The position numbers and the translations under genes are program-made. The notes below the pieces were generated by a model. It had not been told where the DNA came from and did no database searches. It was given only the letters and a program-made list of their open reading frames with translations. From Xanthostigma xanthostigma (lineage: Eukaryota > Arthropoda > Insecta > Raphidioptera > Raphidiidae), in contig OY754467.1 in the NCBI GenBank assembly GCA_963575645.1, positions 310,001-374,000 of the forward strand: DNA of 64,000 nt, in the 5' to 3' direction. Within the stretch, counting starts at the first letter, position 1. Each line of letters starts with the position of its first letter. Of the stretch, positions 60,801 to 64,000 are shown piece after piece.

Positions 60801-63800
60801 TAATAATTATCGCTTTACAAAATTATTTTTTAAATATGATTGCAGGTATTCAATTCGTTTCTAATTTTGCACACTGCTTATAACGTTCTTCTTTTTGTTG
60901 TATTACAATATGAAGCTCAGATGACAGATCGAAGAAATATTTTACTAAAATTGTCCTATAGAGGCGCAAGTAGCACAAGCGTTGAGCTAAGCCGTCAGAT
61001 GGCATCATGCAGCATTGCTGTGACGTTGTTCAGCGTTGCTCGCTGTTTCAAAATTAAAGTCGTCAGATGGCAGTATGCAGTATTTACAATATGAAGGTCA
61101 AATGACAGATCGAAGTGTTGACGTTGTTTAAAAATTAAAGCCGTCAGATGGCAGACGTTGTTCAGCGTTGCTGTATTTTAATTAATTTACAAAAACAAAA
61201 GCATAAATAAATTTTTTAGTTGTCGATGTCAGTAGAGCACGCAATTATCTGAATTATCTAAAATGATATATAATTTATGTAGAGAAATTGTGTGGTTTTT
61301 TTACCTTCACATGTAGGGAAATTGTAGAAGCCTTCTTTGCACTGATCGCATTTGATGTTATCGAAATTGTTTTGGCAAGTGCAGATCCCTTCGCCGTCGC
61401 AAGAAACGCCGATGGCTCCGTGCGAGTTGCAATTACACGCTAAAAATAAAACATATTTACAAACTATTGATGTGCCAAAGTCGACTTCTGTCAGACTGCA
61501 CTCGTTGTGTAATTTCGGCGCGCACACTAAATGTACGCCAGAGCCGGTTACCTTGTACCTATCTAAAGCCTCCACTACACACGTGGCCAGCACCGCCACT
61601 TACAGGCACTCACGATTGTGTAGAGGGCATATTCGTCGGTGCGTGGACATAATCGCCTGTAATCGGCAATAATCGGTTGATTGTCGGTACATCAAAGGAA
61701 TGCGTGGCCAGCATCGTGCGCCCGTACACACAATCGGACCGGCACGATTGTGTGGAGGGCTAGGCAATCATCGCGGCGATGATAGGCACTTATCTGAGTG
61801 GCGGTGCTGGCCACGTGTTTAGTAGAGGCATTAGATACTTAGAAAATTTTCTTGGGCACTATAGACTTGTAAAATGCAGTGTGATTAGTTCAAAAACATT
61901 TTATTTGCCAACGTTTCGACTACATAAATTTAGTCTTTCTCAAGGCTCTGTAATTAAAAAATTTTTTGTTCAAAAACATGTACAAAAGCATATTATGTAG
62001 TTATTTTTACCGACCTAAAATACATTTAAACACCGAAGTCAAATTTCAAAATCATAAAATACGTATATGAAACATACAAATTCATTAATTAATGTCATTA
62101 ACAAAGATATTTCTATTTTACATGTCACTTAAAAATTATTATTTTTTCGTTCAATCGTTCGTTTTTTGTTCGTTTGTTTTCGTTTTTCGTTCGTTCGTTG
62201 ATTTATTAATTTCTGAAGTTAAACCTAATTACAAATGTCCCTCTATCTGGAGTTTATACTTTGTATTTGTGTAATTCCATTCTTGATCGCTAGGTGTCGG
62301 TATGAACATGATTCCAATAAAGTTTATTGTTTGAATTATTTCTGACTTTTATATCTTAATATATAAAAATTACGTGTCACATGTTTGTCCGCGATGAACT
62401 CCTAAACTACTGAACCGATTTTAAATTTGATTTGCACACCGTGTGCAATTCGACCCAACTTGAAAGATAGGATAGCTTACATTTCAATTTATAGTCGCAA
62501 TATTATTTTATTGCAAATTATTTGTCTATTCCTTGACAGTCATAATTATCTGTTGACTGGATTGAGTGAATATTCAATAGATGGCGCAACGAACTTAACA
62601 ACCATATAAGATGGCGATACCTGTTGACTGGATTGAGTGAATATTCAATAGATGGCGCAACAAACTTAACAACCATATAAAATGGCGATACCTGTTGACT
62701 GGATTGAGTGAATATTCAATAGATGGCGCAACGAACTTAACAACCATATATCTAGATCGAGGATGTAAAAAAACTGAATATCGTTTAAAACTGCTCGGCA
62801 CGACGGCGCGGCCGGAGTGCTCGAAATAGAGCAAGTGTTTTAAAGACCAGTTATCCACGAATACTTTACGCTATTTTTTTTACACACATATACGCCCATG
62901 TATATTTTAAAATAGCTAGCAATTAATAAAATAGATAGATAGATAGATGTTCCAATTAAATTGTTTTATTATTTCACTTTATACGTAGCGAAGCACGTAC
63001 AGGGCTGCTAGTGTTTTATATATTTTACAAGTCTATAGTGCCCAAGAAAATTTTCTAAATATATAATTGTATACACAGATTTCTTTCTTAGATACTTTCT
63101 ATTGTAAGCGTAGGGGTACCCTGTATAGATGCAGTTCAAGGGCCGAGCGTCCGCTCCAGGGTGGCGCCAGAACAGCCAAATTAAAGCTAGTATATTATTT
63201 GATATACCCACCGAAAACGTGGTACATTATTTGATATACCCACCGAAAACGCGGTATACTATTTGACGTACCGCGGGCGGTCCTGTGTAAAACAATTGAA
63301 AAAAAGACGGGTTGCACTCTTAGGAATTTTCGATCAAAATGGTTTGTATCATAGATTGCATTTTTATGTACGATATTTCAACGCTAGATGTCTAACGTTG
63401 TATAAATAAAAGTTTTCGTCTTACGCATATCTGACGATCTGACGCGAGTTTAACATTTTTTACCCATTACAAAAAAAGTGTACAACGCCGCTAAAGAAGT
63501 TTTCACTTCAAAAAAAAACTTACGCAAGCATTCGGGATACTTGTAGAAGCCGGGACTGCATTGTTCGCAAGTCTGAGAGGCGAAATTCGCGAGGCAGGGA
63601 CATTTGCCGGTCGCGTCGCAAATCGAAGACGCCGAACCGACGACGCTGCAGTTGCAAGGCTTGCAGTCCGGATAGCCGTAATAGCCGGGCAGGCATTGTT
63701 CGCATCTGTCGTCTCCGTAACCGTCTTTGCAAAGGCATTCGCCCGACTGTTTGTCGCAAATGCCTTCGCGGGAGCCCCGAAGGTCGCAGCTGCAAACTAA

Positions 63801-64000
63801 AACCGACAAGCAAAAGCGATTTAAGCACGTTCGACAGCAGTTTGTATAGCCGTTCGAAAAGAGATCGAGCGAAATGTTTTGAGTGATTCGCTCGATCTTC
63901 TTCCGGCGTCCAAGATATATACTCACGTGTACATTCCGGATAACTGTAAAAGCCGTTTTCGCACTGATCGCAAGTTCGGCCGCCGAAGTTGCTTTTGCAC
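28471..64000 (-). CDS. LanA: Laminin subunit alpha, LanA (alpha-3/5 type), 3' 33 exons (partial)
   Basis: Thirty-three minus-strand exons join through GT-AG introns with consistent phases into 9,418 nt, or about 3,138 residues ending VCPTN. Domain order is LE repeats, LanA-type domain IV, LE repeats split by one L4 (IVa) domain, LE repeats, coiled coil, LG1-LG3, short linker, LG4-LG5. The domain IV block and strings such as QTHYFPTLYQFQ, DYFVLLPAAYYEA and FCFGRTSRC follow Drosophila LanA and vertebrate LAMA3/5 rather than the LAMA1/2 (wing blister) type. The protein is secreted, trimerises with beta and gamma chains through the coil, and builds basement membrane; the LG domains bind integrin and dystroglycan. 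The LN domain, signal peptide and first LE repeats (around 570 residues by comparison with the fly protein) lie beyond the right edge. No break in frame was found. Confidence 0.97.
28850..29127. mobile_element. Short MITE in LanA last intron
   Basis: GATCTAAAAGGTTCGGAAGTT near 28850 is mirrored by AACTTCCGAGCCTTTTAGATT near 29103. The interior is non-coding and unusually GC-rich for an intron (28885-29000). The full inverted ends are about 25 nt with one or two mismatches. Confidence 0.65.
29206..29862. mobile_element. Foldback element with ~190-bp inverted repeats
   Basis: CCAAGAGACGGCTGCAGAAA at about 29209 is mirrored by TTTCTGCAGCCGTCTCTTGG ending near 29858. The match runs inward about 190 nt (AAGGTTGCCTG, CCTGCCGAAACAATGTTTTT, AGACCAGTGAAGTTA) with few mismatches. 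ACT on both sides may be the target-site duplication. It ends about 60 nt from exon 32. Confidence 0.82.
30354..30694 (-). mobile_element. Repeat family D, copy 2, filling a LanA intron
   Basis: Same family as 8953-9261, here with both AAGTGAAACTTTTATT-type inverted ends. The intron (30302-30720) is 419 nt and the element takes up about 341 of them, starting 26 nt after the donor and ending 52 nt before the acceptor. It lies in the same sense as the gene. Confidence 0.87.
31190..31570 (+). mobile_element. MITE family J, copy 1 (LG4 intron)
   Basis: Inverted ends of about 75 nt: TTTATTCAACTAGCACGAGT and ATATGTAATCGGGGCCCTG at the left, mirrored by GCAGGGCCCCGAAATTACAT and ACTCACGCGTGTTGAATAAA at the right. 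A near-identical copy lies at 44465-44852 in the same orientation. Confidence 0.87.
32325..41600 (-). CDS. LanA: LanA LG1 end, LG2 and LG3 (window exons 23-27)
   Basis: Exons at 41600-41316, 40499-40292, 34825-34493, 34305-33989 and 32563-32325. LG1 ends with KLFVGGYPP and LWNFVDATG; LG2 contains GYRFGGKGYAVL, MYFGGYPN and FDGCIDRV; LG3 contains DGIIFYTTNN, IYFGGLPST and FSGCIEDVTLNGAI. These are the integrin-binding modules of alpha laminins. The 5.5-kb intron between 40291 and 34826 cuts LG2 and carries the nested transposon composite. Confidence 0.95.
34997..35497. repeat. Inverted-repeat element F, ~130-bp arms
   Basis: AAATTGTATCAAATCAAAAC at about 35009 is mirrored by GTTTTGATTTGATACAATCT near 35471. 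The match continues through GTAAGACAGAGACGATAT, AGCAGTAAGTAAGAAT and GATAAATGATCGCTAATA. The centre (35160-35360) is not repeated. It abuts the large composite G on its right. Confidence 0.82.
35985..37085. repeat. Giant palindrome, ~450-bp arms, inside element G
   Basis: The left arm (ending TTTATCAGTTCTGCGGTT near 36437) is complementary to the right arm (starting AACCGCAGAACTGATAAA at about 36629) with only scattered differences, for example GATGGAAACATTTTCGTTCT against its complement. The centre (36438-36628) is single-copy and contains an ORF start. Confidence 0.87.
36451..36515 (+). pseudogene. Transposon-associated coding fragment at palindrome centre
   Basis: ATG at 36451 opens MLSKWKEVKRSGAFRRYYA and runs about 21 codons to tandem stops near 36514. 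A second, separate open stretch follows in another frame (HETVTNNNSGLILKNQPP; LLDEKPQN). The basic start resembles the first exon of transposon-associated proteins found in insect genomes, but the family cannot be named from this much. Confidence 0.4.
37456..38716 (-). mobile_element. pogo-type Tc1/mariner element, degenerate
   Basis: CCGTAAAATGGGGTGACTTT at 37456 is mirrored by AGTCACCCCATTTTACGG at 38716, each flanked by TA (37454-37455, 38717-38718), the Tc1/mariner target duplication. On the minus strand from 38147, MPRIYLGARVFKDYSEETLE, continuing KCLEEVLEGKISATQASKK, matches the pipsqueak-type helix-turn-helix start of pogo transposases. The frame then loses similarity and the DDE catalytic domain is missing, so it is a non-autonomous derivative. 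It is nested within element G. Confidence 0.82.
39734..39866. repeat. Double-palindrome mini-element
   Basis: Outer ends CGCCGGGATAT / ATATCCCGGCG enclose two consecutive palindromes: TAATTTCACTAGTGAAATTA (about 39761) and TATAATTTCACTAAGTGAAA (about 39810). The latter is flanked by CGTGATAT / ATATCACG. The whole 130 bp could fold into a cloverleaf-like structure. It lies next to the right end of element G. Confidence 0.8.
40508..40676 (+). mobile_element. Repeat family C, internally deleted copy 4
   Basis: Keeps both ends of the family (AAAATTGGTTGTTTGTAAAG and GACGTTATCACGTCAAAAA) but lacks about 480 nt of the interior. Its A-run touches the acceptor of LanA exon 24. Confidence 0.85.
40741..41204 (+). 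mobile_element. Repeat family B, copy 2
   Basis: Starts ACTAGCGTGACCTGTGCGAA, includes ATTGCAGGTATTCAATTCG and CCGTCAGATGGCAG, and ends near CTTAATATATATATGA. It lies in LanA intron 23. Confidence 0.85.
42032..42372. repeat. Inverted repeat, ~150-bp arms
   Basis: The left arm (AATCCCCCGACTTAACGCA, GAAACTCCGTCGGGGGGCTG) is mirrored by the right arm (GCAGCCCCCGACGGAGTTTC, TGCGTTAAGTCGGGGGATTT), and the match extends outward through AAAGAATTAAATAAAATTCT. A 38-nt centre separates the arms. It stops about 40 nt short of the coil exon. Confidence 0.87.
42410..44319 (-). CDS. LanA: LanA coiled coil plus start of LG1 in one large exon (window exon 22)
   Basis: One exon of 1,910 nt (636 codons and 2 nt). 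About 540 residues are heptad-rich and charged (domains II and I, trimerisation with beta and gamma chains). LG1 follows from about VGVKFFRNTTIQLKNPPDL, with STKVSAYFRTK, DGFLLYLGNE and FMALEVENGYPVLTVDLG. It has the highest GC content of the region, as expected for a long coding exon. Confidence 0.96.
44465..44852 (+). mobile_element. MITE family J, copy 2
   Basis: Nearly identical to 31190-31570 (TTTATTCAACTAGCACGAAT to CTCACGCGTGTTGAATAAA) with differences only in the middle. It lies in the LanA intron before the coil exon, in the same orientation as copy 1. Confidence 0.87.
44954..47600 (-). CDS. LanA: LanA third LE block (window exons 17-21)
   Basis: Exons at 47600-47372, 47283-47156, 46887-46763, 46482-46309 and 45462-44954. 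They start with the second half of the L4-interrupted LE repeat (EKCHCPPNYKGLSCEECAPG), then carry six more complete repeats ending CDHCPYRWVLEPEEGC. The last exon alone encodes nearly three repeats and the run-in to the coil (HNLLDVTDALKNLIDPVIVD). Confidence 0.95.
45589..46213 (+). mobile_element. Helitron-like non-autonomous element, copy 1
   Basis: Begins TCTATATCTATAAAAATCAA and ends TACGTAGCGAAGCACGTACC then GGGCCGCTAGT. A hairpin-forming segment just before a CTAGT terminus and an AT-rich TC start are typical of Helitrons, which lack inverted ends. A shorter relative is at 54239-54864 and a fragment around 62351-63012. Confidence 0.65.
47685..49479 (-). CDS. LanA: LanA L4 (laminin IVa) domain (window exons 15-16)
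   Basis: Exons at 49479-49230 and 47922-47685. The jelly-roll L4 domain is recognised by NKLTAYGGKLSYTIYYTS followed by DVILYG and the conserved end with ESIMLVLEKLQGIYIRATYW. The intron between them, 1.3 kb with a tandem-repeat block, splits the domain in the middle. Confidence 0.93.
48058..48620. repeat. Tandem array, four ~125-150-bp units, in the L4 intron
   Basis: Four successive units, each with TTCGTTCACG (or close), ATCTCATGAACAAATGA, TTTTGATCTGGTTTGCGGCG, ATCGACGCAGTTTTT and AAGAAAGTAAATTATTAC. They begin at about 48080, 48236, 48391 and 48547, the last one degenerating. No ORF. Confidence 0.85.
48846..48893. repeat. Simple repeat (CATA/CA)n
   Basis: A run of CATA units followed by (CA) units and more CATA units, interrupted by one CCC. 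Confidence 0.9.
49869..50060. repeat. Near-perfect palindrome, ~95-bp arms, one-base centre
   Basis: Sequence left of C49964 is mirrored to the right with essentially no loop (CACTAAA-C-TTTAGTG). It extends through GAAGATGAGAGCATAGCTCT, ACATTTCGAGAGC and GTAAGAAGTAACTATTCTC. Only a one-base difference in an A/T run was noted. Confidence 0.92.
50522..51929 (-). CDS. LanA: LanA second LE block (window exons 12-14)
   Basis: Exons at 51929-51693, 51541-51379 and 50807-50522. They hold about four complete LE repeats (CNCDYDGSISFEC, CSCPSNAICD, CNCNPLGVFG, CECDLRGTTNEICD) and the first half of a fifth (CFCFGRTSRC), whose second half resumes after the inserted L4 domain. Exon 12 starts with the conserved lead-in FCRDAVYSLTADY. 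Confidence 0.95.
50836..51287 (+). mobile_element. Repeat family B, copy 3
   Basis: Same landmarks as copy 2 (ACTAGCGTGACCTGTGCGAA to TATTAATATATATGA) with a 19-nt-shorter middle. It lies in LanA intron 13, about 30 nt upstream of the exon 14 acceptor in the gene sense. Confidence 0.85.
52088..52447 (-). mobile_element. Repeat family A, copy 3 (LanA intron 11)
   Basis: The longest copy, because a 66-nt internal segment (GGTTTGTATCATAGATTGCA through CTAACGTTGTATAA) is duplicated in tandem at about 52160 and 52227. It begins 13 nt into the intron in gene sense. Confidence 0.87.
52461..57668 (-). CDS. LanA: LanA exons for the alpha-3/5-specific domain IV (window exons 6-11)
   Basis: Exons at 57668-57393, 57312-57103, 55446-55135, 54152-53819, 52865-52708 and 52617-52461. 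The product is a globular region without EGF repeats, with the landmarks YRMVLRYVNPNAESVVGAI, DYFVLLPAAYYEATIL, YSCPYTTVCRQ, HYYQPNHP, EHCPSYSGCR and VWLDYLLVIPADQY. These align in order with fly LanA. This block distinguishes the alpha-3/5 class from alpha-1/2 laminins. Confidence 0.94.
54239..54864 (+). mobile_element. Helitron-like non-autonomous element, copy 2
   Basis: Same start (TCTATATCTATAAAAATCAA) and end (GTACCGGGCCGCTAGT) as copy 1, with an unrelated stretch in the middle (about 54420-54560) that includes a repeated GTCAAATTGAAACTTTTTTC segment. Confidence 0.65.
55853..56165 (+). repeat. Dispersed repeat R, copy 2
   Basis: Contains CTTCTGCGCATGCGCCGATT and AAACATCCTCCCAAAATTT like 16157-16350, then continues with CCGTTTGACCTGTATCGCGT, CACAGACAAACAGACTAAC and a GGGTTGGAATGG end. 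Confidence 0.6.
56349..57018 (-). mobile_element. Repeat family C, full copy 5
   Basis: A full-length reverse-orientation copy, from TTTTGACGTGATAACGTCT to ACTTTACAGACAACCAATTT. It ends about 85 nt from the donor of LanA exon 7. Confidence 0.9.
57899..58350 (+). mobile_element. Repeat family B, copy 4
   Basis: Starts ACTAGCATGACCTGTGCGAA and ends CTTAGCGTATTAATATATAT. It shares LanA intron 5 with family A copy 4. Confidence 0.85.
58667..58892 (-). mobile_element. Repeat family A, copy 4 (LanA intron 5)
   Basis: Carries TTGCACTCCGGGAGTGCCGG at one end and AAGAAGTTTTCACTTC at the other. The edge nearest the exon is 18 nt into the intron, in the same sense as the gene. Confidence 0.87.
58911..64000 (-). 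CDS. LanA: LanA exons for LEa repeats into domain IV (window exons 1-5)
   Basis: Exons at 64000-63927 (partial), 63796-63524, 61439-61305, 60533-60369 and 59326-58911. They encode one partial and about six laminin-type EGF repeats, each with the eight-Cys CxCx spacing (for example CNCSVVGSASSICD, CNCNSHGAIGVSCD, ECNCHIPGVIGG). The last repeat breaks off after GRTCKQPLQTHYFPTLYQFQ and passes straight into domain IV, as in fly LanA. Introns at the repeat borders are phase 1, the usual arrangement for exchangeable EGF modules. Confidence 0.95.
59745..60100. repeat. Imperfect palindrome built from tandem units
   Basis: Units of about 68 nt containing AACTAAAAAACACGCTTTAT and ACTAAAAAGT repeat twice on the left. 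They are mirrored on the right (ACTTTTTAGTTCGATATAAA, CGTGTTTTTTAGTT) around a centre near 59900 with CCCACGCTTTTTAAGC. Confidence 0.75.
60139..60236 (-). repeat. tRNA-like segment (SINE head or tRNA pseudogene)
   Basis: On the minus strand, TGGCTAGCCGTGCGG fits a pol III A box and GGGTTCTAATCCC a B box, about 60 nt apart with a possible long variable arm. The acceptor-stem ends do not pair, so it is unlikely to be a working tRNA. A second B-box-like GGTTCAATCCCGG is at about 59509 on the plus strand. Confidence 0.4.
60783..61302 (+). mobile_element. Repeat family B, copy 5, abutting a LanA donor
   Basis: Lacks the first and last ~25 nt of the family. It breaks off within GAGAAATTGTGTGGTTTTTT directly at the donor of LanA exon 3 (first intron base 61304). 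It has extra internal GTCAGATGGCA units. Confidence 0.82.
61564..61832. mobile_element. MITE with ~36-bp inverted ends
   Basis: AAGCCTCCACTACACACGTG GCCAGCACCGCCAC at the left is mirrored by GTGGCGGTGCTGGCCACGTG and TAGAGGCATT at the right. The non-coding interior has AATCGG and GCACGATTGTGT repeats. Confidence 0.78.
61835..63065. mobile_element. Inverted-repeat element with ~45-bp ends, containing Helitron-like and tandem sequence
   Basis: TTAGAAAATTTTCTTGGGCA then CTATAGACTTGTAAAAT at 61841 is mirrored by ATTTTACAAGTCTATAGTGC then CCAAGAAAATTTTCTAA at 63022-63058. It contains the three-unit tandem at 62550 and a Helitron-like fragment ending GGGCTGCTAGT at 63012, so it is itself a nested composite. 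Confidence 0.65.
62550..62750 (+). repeat. Tandem repeat, three 71-bp units
   Basis: CTGTTGACTGGATTGAGTGA followed by ATATTCAATAGATGGCGCAA repeats at 62550, 62621 and 62692 with only one or two differences per unit, which indicates recent duplication. Confidence 0.93.
63306..63509 (-). mobile_element. Repeat family A, copy 5 (LanA intron 2)
   Basis: Carries GACGGGTTGCACTC, then AATTTTCGATCAAAATGG, and ends GCTAAAGAAGTTTTCACTTC. The inverted end at one side is lost. The edge near the exon is 14 nt into the intron, same sense as the gene. Confidence 0.85.

Noticed and set aside
28471-64000. Laminin alpha-1/2 type (wing blister) assignment
   Set aside because: The non-EGF domain IV block after QTHYFPTLYQFQ and only one L4 domain follow the alpha-3/5 LanA layout.
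1-64000. Retroviral, LTR or other virus-like copies
   Set aside because: No paired long terminal repeats, protease-integrase frames, capsid or envelope features were seen; the only reverse transcriptase is a LINE.

Overview
The window is nuclear DNA from an animal, almost certainly an insect. The genes are split by canonical GT-AG introns. Exons are relatively GC-rich in an AT-rich background, and introns and spacers are packed with short inverted-repeat transposons. Five host genes are recognisable by protein family, and one of them, a laminin alpha chain, matches the arthropod LanA (alpha-3/5) architecture closely. The order of insect cannot be settled from sequence alone. No prokaryotic genes, CRISPR array or LTR element were seen.

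Layout. The 5' part of an HSDL2-like short-chain dehydrogenase (minus, 1118-1930, continuing off the left edge) lies head to head with a seven-finger C2H2 zinc-finger gene (plus, 2496-5522, 498 aa). A perilipin/Lsd-2-like lipid-droplet gene follows (plus, 7518-9580, 301 aa). Region 9.6-17 kb is a transposon landing zone holding a small orphan ORF, a 5'-truncated LINE with a long open reverse-transcriptase frame, and several MITEs. Region 17-20.9 kb is AT-rich and mostly featureless. A DCUN1D3-like neddylation co-factor (minus, 20920-22025, 340 aa) is divergent from an NRDP1/RNF41-like RING ubiquitin ligase (plus, 22982-26002, 315 aa). From 28471 to the right edge, the minus strand carries 33 exons of LanA. 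They join in one unbroken frame of about 3,138 residues: LE repeats, the LanA-type domain IV, a second LE block, an L4 domain, a third LE block, the coiled coil, and LG1-LG5 to the stop codon. The N-terminal LN domain and first LE repeats lie beyond 64000.

The LanA introns hold most of the unusual structure. There are at least ten repeat families, several long and nearly perfect palindromes, Helitron-like elements ending in CTAGT, a pogo-type element, and a 4.2 kb nested inverted-repeat composite in the 5.5 kb intron inside LG2. One family (called A here) repeatedly sits 13-26 nt downstream of a 5' splice site, always in the same orientation relative to the gene. Another (D) fills most of two introns in unrelated genes in the same sense. 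These splice-site-hugging, intron-filling repeats are the best candidates for something not previously described.

How the genes relate. HSDL2 and perilipin both belong to lipid metabolism, and DCUN1D3 and NRDP1 both belong to the ubiquitin/NEDD8 system. The shared promoter regions between the divergent pairs could co-regulate them, but that is inference. LanA is a basement-membrane subunit and functionally separate.
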